Positions 48,542 through 61,499 of a stretch of 64,000 nt of DNA are shown in pieces. The DNA lies in assembly GCA_036345935.2 (NCBI GenBank), contig JADWOT020000003.1:9998046-10062045 (forward strand), written 5' to 3'. Each line of letters begins with the position of its first letter. The first letter of the stretch is position 1. The stretch is from Taenia hydatigena (Eukaryota > Platyhelminthes > Cestoda > Cyclophyllidea > Taeniidae). Position numbers and translations under genes: made by a program. The notes beneath the pieces were generated by a model. That model did no database searches. It worked only from the letters and a program-made list of their open reading frames with translations, and was not told the DNA's origin.

Positions 48542-49393
48542 GTTCAAAACAGCTCAAGTCGCAAAATTACCGAACTTCCCTTTGAATTGGCGTTACAAAT
48601 ATGCCAATATCTCAACGGCTATGACCTGGTCAATTGTTGCATGGCTATTCCAGAATGGAGGGCAATACCTTCAATGCCGAAGTTCTCCACTGTCCTACAT
48701 CAGCAGATTAACATGTGCACCTGGCTTGACAAATGTCTTCTCCAAAAGCTTTCTCCTCAATCTGCGCCAAATTCTCATCGGAACGCACTGCAAGCTATTA
48801 TGTATTACAATGCCCAGCTTGACGCCCTCCAACGCACTTTCACAGAGCTGCCGCAGATGCGAGACCAAAGACCCGTACAGCTTTGGCTGTTTAGAGTCCC
48901 ACACCTGGCTTGGCTGTCGCCACGTGAATTCACAATTTGCCTACATCCGCCAGAGCTATACCTCCTCAGCCGTCATTCATCTAATAATATTTTAAAGAGC
49001 ACAAATGGTGTTGCGAACGGCAGGCTTATCTTTGTGACATCTTGTGTCGAAGGCAGCATGCATACTATGGACCGATGCATTTCTCCCTTCGAGTATATGG
49101 ATGCGCCTGACTACTGCGACTGCCTAATATTTGCAGTGGATCCCTCGCACTTTTCCAATCATGTTCTAACAATCACCCTAGAATCCCTCCGACCTCATCA
49201 GACGCTACTCACCGTAGATTTTGTCAATGGGCTCGTGGATAAGTCAACTGAGATGAGTTGTCTCATGAAATTCCACCAGAACCTTGGACAAAACAACAGC
49301 CATCTCCTGGCTACCATGCAACCCAAATGGCGGCTATGTTGTATCAAGAACTTTAATCCAACCTATACCGACTGGAACAATCTGTTAAATTAA
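48542..49393 (+). CDS. F-box protein, FBXO4-like (most complete copy; premature stop)
   Basis: The open frame gives 283 residues. An F-box lies at about residues 10-48 (ITELPFELALQIC, then YDLVNCCMAIPEWRAI). The F-box family binds SKP1 and brings substrates to SCF ubiquitin ligases. From about residue 165 the sequence (CDCLIFAVDPSHFS, LLTVDFVNGLVDKS, the Trp-rich end) follows the layout of the atypical GTPase-like domain of FBXO4. The frame opens after a TAG, with no ATG before the F-box. Either an acceptor (TTCTTTCTTGAAAACATAG) joins it to an upstream exon, or the ATG at 48517 lost frame by one base. The TAA at 49391-49393 stands where arms A and B have TGG. The original end was probably the TAA at 49460-49462, 22 codons further on. 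The FBXO4 assignment is tentative; the F-box is firm. Confidence 0.6.
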   Translation, partial: VQNSSSRKITELPFELALQICQYLNGYDLVNCCMAIPEWRAIPSMPKFSTVLHQQINMCTWLDKCLLQKLSPQSAPNSHRNALQAIMYYNAQLDALQRTFTELPQMRDQRPVQLWLFRVPHLAWLSPREFTICLHPPELYLLSRHSSNNILKSTNGVANGRLIFVTSCVEGSMHTMDRCISPFEYMDAPDYCDCLIFAVDPSHFSNHVLTITLESLRPHQTLLTVDFVNGLVDKSTEMSCLMKFHQNLGQNNSHLLATMQPKWRLCCIKNFNPTYTDWNNLLN

Positions 49394-52314
49394 GGTCTCT
49401 ACAGCGTGCTCTCTAAAAGAATTGGGAATGCTCAAGTTGATGACTCTGCACACCACATGTAATTGGATCCGCAACGTATGCAACACTGATGATATGCTTT
49501 TATACCCTCGTTTTTGATGCTTATGCTTAAGTGATTTGATAAGGATGACTTTGGAAGCTCATGCAAATACCAGTTTAAAAACGGCTCTGGCCACGTTGTG
49601 GCAAGATGTCTGCAGGAACTGATTTAGCATTGCAAATTGCCCATTCCTTGAGCTCTGCGAGTTTTGATCGTTGTGCTCGAGTGATTTTGCAATTAGCATT
49701 AGAAAAATGCAAATAACTGCAATAAGTGACTAGAGCATCATGTGTCCAGTGTTGGCAGCTTGTGCGATTACCTACCGCTTAACGGGTAAGACGGATCAGT
49801 TTGGTAAGGAACAGCAGATTACGCCGCATGAATCAGGTTGAAGATGAATGCCACTAGAAATCACCCTGACTGAGATTGCGTTGTATTCATGTTCTCAGTG
49901 TTGGCGTGATTACTTGAAATTGCTCCGGATGTACTTTACGATTGTTTAGTAAGTGTAGCAATGGCATTGATGTGACCTTTTGTCACCAAACTGACATCCA
50001 AAAAGGGTAGTTTCCTGCGTATGCGAAACCGGAGAGTAAAACTCGGAGTTTAATTGCATGACTATGGTGCAATAGAAGTCAATGGTCATGGTGAATGAAA
50101 TTGACAAGCCTCAGTCATGCTTAGACATCACAGTGTAGCGACAGTAAGTTCACAACCCTTTATATGCTGTAGCTCTGCACTCATATTCAGAGGAGATGAC
50201 TGTCCATTCACGGACGCTGGATAAAGCTGATGAACTAACACTTAGACACCAAAACGAGCTCATAGAACACGTCATTAAATGGGTTTGAGACTGCCTGTCA
50301 TGAGTTAACTGGAAGCGAAGCCGTAGTACACATCCCAGGGGTAGTCTTGATGTTTAGCCTCTCAGACATATCCAAACATCTTGAGAATATCTGCACCTTA
50401 ATAATAAGATTAAAATGTGAGCAAGTGTGTGGCAGGCTTCATCATGTTCCTCGAAGCTAAGTCCCTTGTGTGATTGCATTTACCTAGCGCGTTAAACGAC
50501 CAGGTCATCCCAAAATCGCAAGCCTTCACCGACTGAGTTAATCACTGTTGAATGACTTGGAACAAATGCAGTTGTGGAGAAGTTGAGTACTCAAAGTCCT
50601 AACTGCAAAGCTGTTGGTGGTGCGATGGACATTAATGCCCCTACATTCAGCAAGACCCTTCGATTTTGTTCCATAACTGAGCTCTCAACTTATTATATAA
50701 TATCCCAAAATTTATCCATACATCAGATCTCGAAAATCTCGCTGTCCAAATGTGTTTATTAGTGAACACAAATACGCCCATAAGGCCACTGCTGGAGCAT
50801 AGGATAACCACACAAAGCACTTCGCCCGCCCTCAACCCACGGCCACGTTGCTTGATTTTCCACTTTATCCAGCCTGTGGCAAAGTGGGAGGGGATCAACT
50901 TCACCCTTTCATGATTCCAATTACCACTGAAATGCGGAAGTTACTTAACATTGTGACAGCATTTGATTGCTGAGTATGCTACTTCAGAAGAGCGATAACT
51001 TGTTGCGTTTATTGAATGACCGATTGCATTAGGAGTGAGTTTTGCTGTGTGGATGGATTCGTAGCAGAATGACTACAGTCTGGTCAAGGAATGAGTTCAA
51101 TTCTGGTGAAATGGTAAGGGTTGTAGTGCCAATCATGACAAAGACAAATGCGTGTTGGGCGCAGGTTTAGCCGCCATCTGGGAAGCGACCAAGTGCGCCC
51201 AAAGCTGCGAGTCACTTTAAACTGTCGAGTCCGCTAGTCGCAGTCACTGAGTCACAGTTTATTTGGGTCTGTTTGGTACCGGCATGTCGTCAGGCATAAT
51301 CACTGTCAACCTTGAGGTTAATCAGCACATGCAAGCAAGCGCTGCTGAGTTTTCGACCGTCGTGTATAACAGCATCAAAAGAGTCCGAACGAGACAGACT
51401 TCGTTTAATTGACTTAATGACGCTCTTAAGACCACGATACAGTTTCTCATAGCATGTGCTACAAATCTTACCAAAGGTCTTTTTATTTCTGATTACTATT
51501 AATATTATTATTGGCCGGACACAATCCGTGGATCGCAGGAGAGAGTTAAGGCACTCGATGCATTCAGTTTATGGTTCTGTACCCAGTTTCGGACTGTACG
51601 AAGCGTCGCGTCATTTGCTAAATACTCTGCCTCCTAGCTTCTGCTTTCCAACTTCCATCAAAAAAAGTTAAATTAATTTTTCAAGTGTCTCAAACTAAAA
51701 CCATCCATTCGATCATGCTGACTTCTCAAATGTTCAAAAATGGCCAAACGATGAAAAATTTAAGTTAAATATCTTGGTTCTATCGAAGGGAAAGTGCTCT
51801 ACAATTATTAAGGAAACAAAATATTCCCTTTGACAAATCATCGTGCGACTCAACACATTCGCAATCAGGCCTTGGGCTTCGCTAATTTATTGGCATTAGT
51901 AAGTTTATTTCCAGCCAGCCATCCTGATTGTCGTTAGTATGGCAGTTCACTAAGACTTTAAATACCCTTCGATTACGCTTTAGATGTGTTTGCCACAAGG
52001 CCACGTATTAGGCACCAGAACATTCTAGCGCCCATTGTTTGCTGATTACTGTCCATTTACATGCACTTCATGCATTAGCATAGAAGAGAGTCCTCCATGT
52101 GAGAAAAGCCCAAAGATACACTTTGCCTTTAGTGCTTTGCAAGCCACCGTTCCACCTTCATTGTTCTTCCTCCCTCTTTATGATGCTACTCGTGATAGCA
52201 GAGCATCAAACATTCCTTACACTTGTCAATCCAAAGAATTCAAATAAAGCACACTGAGGTGAGCTCCTTGCAAATGATTCATCTTGCTCGGTAACAGAAC
52301 CTGTTTATTCGAGC

Positions 52315-52644
52315 TCACTTACCAGCCATATAAGGCATTACTTTCACCTGACGCTTCGCACCTTCGACTGAAGAGCAATTGATGGCCGAATGACCGATGT
52401 TAGTCACTGATCTTACACAAATTCGGAGTTGGCCTGCATGGGTGGGATGACTGGGCATCACGACAAGACGAAGGTCAGTAGTACCAAAAGCAAATGTGTT
52501 TAAAGTTACCATGGGAGTTGCTACTATTAAGTCTAACATTCCTGTGAGATTTCTATGTAGTCTAAATGACTGAATGTTTCTTTGCCCTAAATTACTCATG
52601 GAATGCTCAAAAGAATTAGATGTTGTCAACTTCTGTAGTGTCAA
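52315..52644 (-). CDS. candidate exon T, copy C, unrecognised
   Basis: The - strand frame follows 'CTTGACACTACAG' and ends AAGTAATGCCTTATATGGCTG|GTAAGT in shortened form (MPYMAG then a perfect donor). The core FRLHRNLTGMLDLIVAT and LRICVRSVTNIGHSAINC is shared with A and B. It would encode about 105 residues with one possible membrane segment. The opposite strand (EEQLMAE, LVAALTQIRSWPAWVG) is partly open too. It lies antisense to the F-box gene and could belong to a separate gene. Confidence 0.28.
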   Translation of the reverse strand: MTLQKLTTSNSFEHSMSNLGQRNIQSFRLHRNLTGMLDLIVATPMVTLNTFAFGTTDLRLVVMPSHPTHAGQLRICVRSVTNIGHSAINCSSVEGAKRQVKVMPYMAGK

Positions 52645-53119
52645 GCACTTTGGAATGCTGCCTGATGTACTAACTCACATTCACTAACCCCACTTTTGCA
52701 AGTAACACTCCTCGATCCCAAAGCAGACACTCGAAATATATGTGCGTGTTGGAGATTGAGAAAGAGCAGCTAAGAACAGTTTCTCGAAATCAACAGAGAC
52801 AGCCAATGCCTGTTTTGTTGACAAGTTAACAGGAACTCTTTGGTAAAGCGCGACGAACAGGAGAATGGAATCAAGTAGTCGCTCAAAAGCAGCAACTATG
52901 AACGGTTCTGAACGTCTGCATGCAGAAATTTTTGCACCACAATTTTATAAAATAGTTAGGCGGAGAGTGGGGGCCTTTGGTCAGAAATGTACTTTTATTT
53001 GCAAGACGGTGACAAATCTTCATTACACAGTTTACTGCGCATTTCAACACCATGCAATTAACTTAAAAAATGAATGGCCGGAAGGGTATCAAAGACAGTC
53101 TGTGCATAAATTGCAAAAG

Positions 53120-53461
53120 TTAATCAAAATGCCGCAATACATTCTTAACAATGTAGAGGTTCAGATTAGTTAGCTGCATGCAAACATTGATAAAATTCGT
53201 TGAATTATTGCGATCTAATAAGAGTTGTACATGGGTTCCCTGCTTCTCATTCCTAACCTCCTTCACACTATTCACTACCTCACTCAAATTATTCTCACTG
53301 ACACCATCGCCATGCTGAAAATATTTGCTGTTCGTAAATACCAACACAGTTCTTTCTTTTGCCTTCGTTTCCATTTCCTGCATTTTCACCCATCTTGCAC
53401 ACCTTTTGACTTGTGAGACTAATGCCGAAATGAGCAAAGACCAACACATGGAACACCACAA
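53120..53461 (-). CDS. candidate exon, unrecognised, intact only in unit C
   Basis: A 113-codon frame on the - strand, rich in charged residues (KMQEMETKAKERTVLVF, then NNLSEVVNSVKEVRNEKQ). The same strand in arm B (37.69-37.97 kb) is clearly related but has stops and shifts after SSVVE, and arm A has lost the segment. The composition is more protein-like than most frames in the window. There is no recognised domain, and the start and splice sites are not defined. Confidence 0.2.
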   Translation of the reverse strand: MWCSMCWSLLISALVSQVKRCARWVKMQEMETKAKERTVLVFTNSKYFQHGDGVSENNLSEVVNSVKEVRNEKQGTHVQLLLDRNNSTNFINVCMQLTNLNLYIVKNVLRHFD

Positions 53462-54004
53462 ATCAGGGGATCAAGAAGAATACTTGCTAAGTGAAGCACT
53501 CGCCTCTCTCCCCTCCGCTCGTTGTATCGCACGTCTTCCTGCGTAACGTCAGAGCAATCTATCAGCCAAGCCTAATTTTAAGGTGATTTTCAAGCGGCAC
53601 TTTCAGTTGTCGCAGTTATTTACAAGTCCAGGCAACATATTAGCAAGGGACCATTGCAGCCGTGAATGCACAATAAAACCCTCATTCGATGTGGGTAAAC
53701 CCATGTCGCATCCATTGGGTTCGCTTGCCATTCAATTAGGACTCCAATTGAGAGACGACTACCCAAGAGCGCAATGAATTTCGGCCTACTGCGAGGATCA
53801 TGCACATTTGTGCTTTGTGCTGCTATTGCACAGCAAACCTATTTACTGAGGTCACTTTTCTTACAAGTTGCCCACTTTTCACTGATCTGTCGCATTTATC
53901 TGTGGATTTGGAGTAAACCGCAATAAGATTGGTACATAAGGCTCCCATGGCTGATTCTCAGTGTTAATTATACCACACTGACGTGGAGATTTTCATATTC
54001 ATTT

Positions 54005-57000
54005 CATCTCGCTGTCCATCCCACCCTCTCGTGCAGCAGCGATGCAATCCTCACTTACAACGGAAGATCTTGTCTAAGAAGAACCCTAGACCGCCACCCT
54101 ACTTACCCAACAGAGAGGAAAGGCTTGAAATGAATAAGTATTTAGCAAGGACGCGCATGTAGAAGAGGTGTGGCAGAGTGCAAAACCCTTCGACTGTTGG
54201 TTGTCTTCCAAGTTCTATCACTTGTATTACTCAAACTCTACTACGAACAACTTTTGTCTCTTTGTGTTGTGGTCGTCAAATCAGTGCGTTCAAAACAATC
54301 GAGAAAGTGGAAATAAAGCACATGCTTATTTTTTGTGAATGAGTTTGTTCGTACCCTTTTAATCAACTGCGCCATTCATGCGCAGGTATGATTGAGGATG
54401 ATGACCGCCTAACGACGAAATCACGAGTCCCGTGGCAAGTGCACCAACGAAGGATGCAAATGAAAGGGCAATCAAGCGCACCAAGGGACACAAACCAGAA
54501 GAGAATGCTGAAAATGGAATCCAACCTCAAATATAATCACGAAAGCCATTGAGTCAGGTCAAATCTCACGCAGCACCTGCATCACTTCATTTCAGACCAC
54601 CTACACCACCTCCTCTGCCACTCATTGCTAGTGAAATTTCTTCCCCTCATTCCCATCACAGTACCATTAGCAGGGCACTGCTGATCGTTTCCAAGATGGC
54701 TGTCCATAGGACTTGGATTTGCCAGCACATGACTCGCCGAAATCCCCACATGCCAATGACGACTTACCGATGCAGCGTTTATGGACACGCAAGAATTCAT
54801 CACCGCAGAATGTCGATCTCTAGAGCCAGCACTGCAAGTTTCCTTCAACACCTGGTGCGATATAGCATTTGTAACATTTTCTAAGTAAATTATTTCAAAG
54901 CCACTTTTCCTCTTGGCTAATGGAATTGCCCCTGGGATAAATTCAATCAACTGTCTCGAGTCTTGTCAGAAGGCACGGCAATCAGGATAATCTCTGCTTC
55001 GAGTACACCTCCCTCAGCTTCCTTTCTATGAAGCTGGCTTCTAAGGAATGTAAGAAGGAACAGAGGAATTCGGTTAATTCAATTAGTGAAGTCTTGTTGG
55101 GAATTGGAATTTGTGTTTTCCTCAGGAACTGCCAGCCCTCTATCAGCCAATAGTAAGGAAACAGTTGCCATATCTTTTAATGCGAACATATTTACTAGGA
55201 GACATCCACTCAATTTCAGGATAAATGTTTGTGCTTTCACTAAGTGCAAGCTTGATATTTCGCGTTCCTTTGCACACAGCTGGAGATCGTGGCATGAACA
55301 AACACTGGTAGATGGAAGGAACGGCAAGACCGCACCAAAGAAAACGGTTGGATCAGGTGTTGGTGTGACCCACTTCACTGCATAAACCCATGTGTACGCC
55401 GAAGCGATATTTTCACTCCTCTCGTGAATTTGGTTGAAGTGTGCTAGAAGTGAGGATATACAATAGGTCCAAACACAACAACTAGCAATCAGATCTGACG
55501 CTTTGTGTAGATGAATGTGTTTTAGCTGCAATGCGATTCACTGATTACCTCGAAGAATTGTAAGAACTTGTGCACGCTAGTCACAATTAATGCGTCAGTT
55601 GCCCTCCCTTCTATTCTGCAGCTCGCAAAGAACCCATGTGCGCTATGTGCAAGTCCTGCTGTCACAACGCCAGCATCTACTTGGTCATTTATGTAAAATC
55701 CACAATCACAGTCTCGTTTTGTTTTATTCCCATTAAATTCAGTTCCTTGTCTTTTGACATAGATCAAGCACTATTGCAATTGAAAGGGTGCTCTCAGTAC
55801 ACGACATCGCAGTCGCAAATTTCGCATTCATCTGACCTTCTTCAAATCACAATGGACGTAATGTGATGTACCTACATTGCGGGATATTCACGCCCACAGT
55901 CAAGGCGTGGCAGCATGCCCAACTATGAAGATGTGCGATGGCAGGAATTGATTTTGTGGCGCGTGGTCGTCAACACACAAGCCCACCAGCTTCGTCGGTC
56001 TCTAGGCATCATGTCGTTGTGAATTCAAGCGCCTTTTTGACTCATGTTATCGTCGGTTTCTACAATACCGAAGGTCAGTGAAAAGTTTGAAAGAATTAAA
56101 CGTCGTCTCACCTCACATTGAAACGCAGCTTCGACCAAATTCATCATGCTTCGAAGGGACTTAATTGATATCCATCGAGTGTGTAATAAGTTTTTTAATC
56201 GTTGCTTCGTTGTGGCACAGATTGGGCTCGAGTCTTCCTCAATAGGCAGGTGGAAGTGGTGTGCACTGCAAAGAAAGATATTTGGTGGTTCGGATCGTCG
56301 GGTTGATACTGGGTGGGCAATACAATCCTAGTTTGAGTGATTGATGAGCTGTTTGTGACGCAAAGCGTTCACTTATTGCGTTTGTCCTTTTTACTGAATG
56401 CCCATTGTCCACAGCCAATTTCTAAGGTTGCAGATTCTGTTAAAGAAAAATTTGGATTTTTTAGAATAGTCCATTTTGGAATCAAATGAGAATTCGGCAT
56501 CAATGGTTCTGATGCGATTGGGATCAGTCCAAGAATTTTTGGAAACTCTAAGTTGCAGAGGAGGAAGCGTAGGCAACTTGAAATGAAGTGATGCAGATGC
56601 TGTGTTGCATTTCACTTGCCGCAATAATTCCCACGTCTACGCATACTACCGAGCTTCTTTTCCAGCATGCACTTCTGGTTTGATTATACCGTCACATGCA
56701 TTTTTCGTTGCTATGCAGACTCGTCACCTCGGCGTGGGGCAGCCCAAGCCAGTGTGGCACTTGCGTGTTGCCTCCTTCTCATCAAATGGCACTTCCCTCA
56801 CTCACTAGATTAAAGGCATGTACAAATGCACTCTTTCAGAAGAGGTGTAGATCTACTTCAGCTTCAAATTCCTGGTTGCAAAATCCGCCAAGAAGTGTGC
56901 TGGTGGCACCAGTTTGACTGCTGGAAGGCGAAAGAGAGACCCACAAAATTGGGCAATAGTTTGTGGGAAATGAAAGTTTTAGGGTGCAGAAGACGATTCA

Positions 57001-57405
57001 TAGTCTACATTTAAAGAGTTTTCGTAATTTTAAGTTATGCAGAAAGTTAGGGAGTAAAGCACTACTTTGTGCGCTCTACACCGCCTCTGCTCTCCTCTAT
57101 TCTTGATTAACGAGGTGACTGCCACAACTGAATGTTCTGCTGATCGACTGAGAATGTGCGACTTTCATCTTACCTATACAGGCAGAGGTGGCATCGAAAA
57201 GATGCATTATCTTTTACTTACTTGGAGGCATTTAATTGCCAATACAAATAGGTGCCTGCTACTTTGAATGCGAGTTTATGGGAATGAGTCATTATTTTGT
57301 GTTCTGTCAAGGTGAGGGACTTCAACATGTTGTACTTTTGCCCCACCTTGATATGGGCACTCACCTGCCTTAAGCGAACCCTAATAGCGGCACTTTGCCA
57401 ACTCA
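54005..57405 (-). repeat. second inverted repeat, right arm (matches 41040-44930)
   Basis: The mirror of the left arm. The near-identical part is 54.91-56.62 kb. At the inner edge it abuts unit C at 54.0 kb. The outer edge ('CCTGCCTTAAGCGAACCCTA') lies near 57.4 kb. The arm is about 490 bases shorter than the left one because of losses between 43.75 and 44.4 kb of the left arm, so expansion or loss there is recent relative to the duplication. Confidence 0.92.
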
Positions 57406-58200
57406 GAATTTGTAGAAATATACAACGTCTGAGCGAGCAAGGAACGAGGCGATTCAATAGATAGCAGTAAAATGAATAAAAAAATATGCGATTGCAACGT
57501 CGGATTCTGAAAGCACCCACTCAATGGCAATTTCATTTGATGTTCGTCAGCTAAAGGCAGTGATGGGACACCTTCACCGCAGAGGAGCTGACGAAAACAC
57601 TATGAATGCTGGAGTTAAAGAAATAGAAGGTAAACAACTTGAAAGTTGATTCTTTACGATCGGCGTAGGTGACGATGGAAATAACACCTTGGCCGTGCCA
57701 AACGAACACCGCCTTTTAAGCAAACGTTGTTGACCTCCTCCAATCCCGCACTACAGCATGTCCGGCACATCATTCACCTTCATTGGAATTTTAGCACAGA
57801 CCTGCCTTTCTAAATCAAGCTTATCAGATCACACAAAATCGGCTAATTTAAAGAATTTCGAAAATCCCTCACTTCGCTTTTCAGGTGGTCACAACTGTTT
57901 GTCCGATGTTACGAGCCAGTCTACAAATCGCATCAGTACGTACCAGCACATTCATCCACATCAAATGCATCTTCCCTACTTCGCTCTGTCATCCTATCCC
58001 ACTGCTAGCTACTTTGCGAATTCCTATTTATGGTCTCGATCCGAGTACTCCTTAACGGAAGTCACGAGAGGAGTGAAAATATCGCTCCGGTAGCGATGTA
58101 GATTCATGCAGCGAAGCCAGCTATGACAGTACCTAATTGTCCTCCCTCCATCCCCATTCGTTCCACTTAATGCTGCCTTACACATACGAAGCATTGAACG
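57405..58200 (+). repeat. U-family repeat, X2 and X1
   Basis: Carries X2-like words near 57.55 kb ('GTTCGTCAGCTAAAGGCAG') and an X1 block at 57.74-58.18 kb ('GGAAGTCACGAGAGGAGTG', 'AATATCGCTCCGGTAGCGA'). A 111-codon frame (57758-58093) crosses X1 but is not shared with other copies. Confidence 0.65.
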
Positions 58201-58399
58201 ACTACTCTATGAGGAGTGGAAATGAAACTTATCGAGCAGTCATTTCTGTTCCATATTAGTTGAATTGTAAAAGTGCACTGAGTCCTGCTAATTTTAACGA
58301 TATTAAAAGCTGGGCGATTGGAAGGTAGAGTAAGTAGGTCCTGTGTGCGCATGCGCAAAATGGTTAAGCACAATGCCTTAATACTTACCACCATTAATT

Positions 58400-59780
58400 A
58401 GCTTCACAGTCATTCAATCAACGACCTTAGTGACCACTGAGTGTCAGCCCGACTGCCTCAACCACCACCTCCATTGTTACTTGCAACATATCTACTTCAC
58501 CTGCCTAATCCAAGGTGACCGAGCAATGCAACGATTCGAAGCATTGAACGCACTACCGCACTACCGTTATTGAACCAACACAAAATTCCTACTGACCTTG
58601 GTATTGCACGTACCTTTCCAGCAGGCGACGTAAAAGACGTTCCAATTCACGACGACATGCTGCTTGAAGGCTGGCAAAGCTAGTAGTCGTAGTTGCTGAA
58701 TGCGAATAAAGAACTCGTATCATCCCACTCCACAACCTCACAGTTCGAATTCCTGCCACGCATTTACGCTCGGAGTGAATACCCCATGACGCAAGCACAT
58801 GACATCACGCGCGTTGTGACTCTAAACAACGTCAGTGAAAAAAGCAATGACAGATGGATAAAGATATGTGGTTGCAAAATCGGGCACTGATAGCACGCTT
58901 TCAATTACAATCGCGTTTGATTTTCGTCAGCAGTGCACAGCGACATAAAACCTGTACTGCAGACCAGCTGACGGAAAGACTGGATTTGGTTGAAACAAAC
59001 CAAACTGAGGCAATGAAAGTTAAAATTATGGGAATGGCTAAGTGGGTGCTGACATTGTGACAAGAGGGAGAGGGCATAGCAAATGTGGAATGCATGATTA
59101 GCAATGAACATAGGAATTGGGGTGCGCTGAACCAACGAAGCCTTGTATGCAAACGACTTTCACTTCCCTGCCCACCCCACTGCGGTCGTCCCTCCATCTT
59201 TACCAACATTCTGGCTAGCTCCTTGTCTTTCGAGTCAAGCACATCTAAATGGAGAACAACTGATACACTAATTCTTGCGATCCAGAAAACACATTCTCAT
59301 TTTTACTTGACTAAAGCGATCGCAATGATTCGTCCGATTCCTCGAGGCAATCAGCGAATCGCATCGGAAGGTACAAATATATCCATCCACATCGGAAACA
59401 GCCTCTCCACTTTTATCCTCCGTCGCCACTTACTGCCATTTTGTTGTGCTGAGGGCCAATTTATAGTCGCGCTTCGAGTATACTTCAACGGAAGTCACGA
59501 GAGCAGTGAAAACATCACTCCAGTAGCAATGTGTGTTCATACAGTGAAATCAGCTACGTCAACGCCTGACTGTCTTTGCTCCGATTCTATTTGATTCCTT
59601 TGGTTCACCTTACCGCTTTCTTCACCCAAGACTGCCTCAGTACTTGTTTTTTTATGCCACTATTGTATGTCCCGGTGTCATTATAATTGGATCTGACTAA
59701 ATGGACGTGGGAAGATGTGGCATTTAAGGCCTGAATTTGTGTGCAAATAAACGCAAAACATTAAGCAGGTACATAGTGAA
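58400..59780 (+). repeat. U-family repeat, X3-X2-X1
   Basis: X3 lies at about 58.40-58.60 kb, X2 at 58.60-59.06 kb and X1 at 59.19-59.76 kb, the reverse order of the - strand copies, as expected for the opposite orientation. X1 contains 'CCTCGAGGCAATCAGCGAAT' and 'GGAAGTCACGAGAGCAGTGA'. A 169-codon frame (59085-59594, +) crosses X1. Its end (RVYFNGSHESSENITP and VHTVKSATSTPD) shares the frame seen in the 150-codon ORF at 42881. Confidence 0.7.
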
Positions 59781-60239
59781 AGCACAATGATTGAAGGACT
59801 TACATATCCTACAATGTTTAGAGACACTAGTTGTCGACGGCAACGTGGGAAGCTGAGTTGCACTGCTTACTCCACTTGCCCACAATTTGCACGGACTAAT
59901 TTTGTGTGTCCTAACCTCTGCATCAATGCGTCACGCAAAGGCACGTCGAGACATCGATGAGTGGAATCAAGCACTACTGTTAGTCCCTTCGTTGGACGGC
60001 GAAGAGGGTCTCTCTACTGCATTAATGGACATCAGCGTTGTCTAAGGCTGTTCTTTGTGTTCATTGAAGTATGAGACAAAATGTTCAGCGCCGTGATAAA
60101 TGTTTGATGATTCGCCTTTTCCAGGTATCTATCCATGCCGTGTTCCATAAAAAACTAATTGTGCTCTTGATGGTGTGCCAGTCTTAGTGAGAAAAGTCGT
60201 CCGCAAGATGACGGCCGCGCTTCCATTTAGACAAGTCGT

Positions 60240-61330
60240 GGCAGAAACAGGCGATAGTGTAGAGTGTGCAGCATTTTTGGCAAAATTGAACACTATGCAA
60301 AAGGACTGAGGGGTGCAAGTCAAGTCACCGTGATGTCCCACTTGTCGTGGAATACAGGGCACTTCAGCTTTTGTCTGAACGTGCCTCAAGGAAATTCTGA
60401 ACGATTCTCGCTGTCACCTCAGAAGTTACCATTCCTTCCACACTTGATAAGTATACGACACTTAAGTAAGCAAGAGACACGGAATTACTCGCATCCAGTA
60501 GACACTTCGAGGTGAAATATGTGAGAAGATCTTAATCCTTAGGTAAAAACACATATGCTTTCACTGATTTTAGATAAATTTTAGGGATATAGGTCTTTGC
60601 ATAGTAAGAAGGCGTCTAATTGAACCGACATGCAGCTTTTCCACAACCGCATCTATAAGCTGCGTTTCATGGCCTGCTTGGCTGCCTACACGCACCCTCA
60701 CCCACTTGCATTGGTGGTAATTCCGACTTGTCTAAGTCTGCGTATTGTTATCTCTTCCATCAACCAAAGCTAAATGCACTTACAAGAAGATGAATGTTGT
60801 CAGGACGACGTCCTGTGCAAAGAATCTCAAAGTTGTAGATAAACCGCTACGAGGAGCATCTGCATCAGGTCAAACTAGTGATTTTCGGAGAGGTAAAATA
60901 GTTAAATTGAAGTGTTTAGAGCTTACTAGCCAATAAATGGAATTAATGATGGAAGCTAATTTCGTTTTGCCCTATTTGCACCTACTAAAGCATAGGCTTT
61001 GGGCAGAACCATTCAGAGAAGCAAAATCGCTTTGGAGGCATTGAGTAGTGGCTGGCAGTGAGATACACACAAAATCAAACGGCTACCTCATCAGGAAAGC
61101 AAACAGAACTTGTCGCGAAGTCAATTTGCTTAGCATCATCGTGATTGTAAGCCAACATATGTCTTCCTGAATGCAGATATAGCAAAAGATGAGCGATTGG
61201 AAGGAGAAGGGCTAGTAGCTCTTGTGTGCGTTTGCGTGGAGAGAACTGTCACGTGGTGATGTTCTCGTCACAGCACTGCAATCTGACGGTTCTCAGTCGA
61301 ATAGCTTCGCCCACGCAAGCAACAATCTCA
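60240..61330 (+). repeat. Y-family repeat, copy 3
   Basis: Colinear with 18.93-20.09 kb, including 'CATAGTAAGAAGGCGTCTAA' against the same words at 19.34 kb, and the closing 'GCGATTGGAAGGAGAAGG'. The first part is also the inverse of 10.39-11.03 kb. Confidence 0.75.
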
Positions 61331-61499
61331 AATTGCCAGTCCTTCCTGTGCAATTGACGACAAAACCGTGGGGCAGATTGATAGTTTATTGAGGACCAAA
61401 CGAATGAATTTGCAGAATGTTTGGTGAACTACAAACTTAGTTTGTCAGAAAAAGAGCAATATGCGTGCAAGTATTTTGGCTTTGGCTGTAGGTCGCTTA

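Larger units (their letters stand above)
49100..53990 (+). repeat. unit C (third copy of palindrome unit A/B)
   Basis: Matches arm B from 34.65 to 38.53 kb and arm A reversed. It is the longest version and keeps all segments deleted in A or B. It ends abruptly near 53990 ('CACTGACGTGGAGATTTTC'), where the 54.0-57.4 kb arm begins, so the zinc-finger gene seen at the outer ends of A and B is absent. Near-identity with B is patchy: 52530-52826 against 37075-37372 and 53590-53905 against 38130-38440 are almost unchanged, while intervening parts differ. Confidence 0.9.

Noticed and set aside
42881..55531. The 150-codon frame in both inverted arms as an established gene
   Set aside because: Identity between the arms follows from the near-identical tract and is not independent evidence. 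In other X1 copies the frame is broken.
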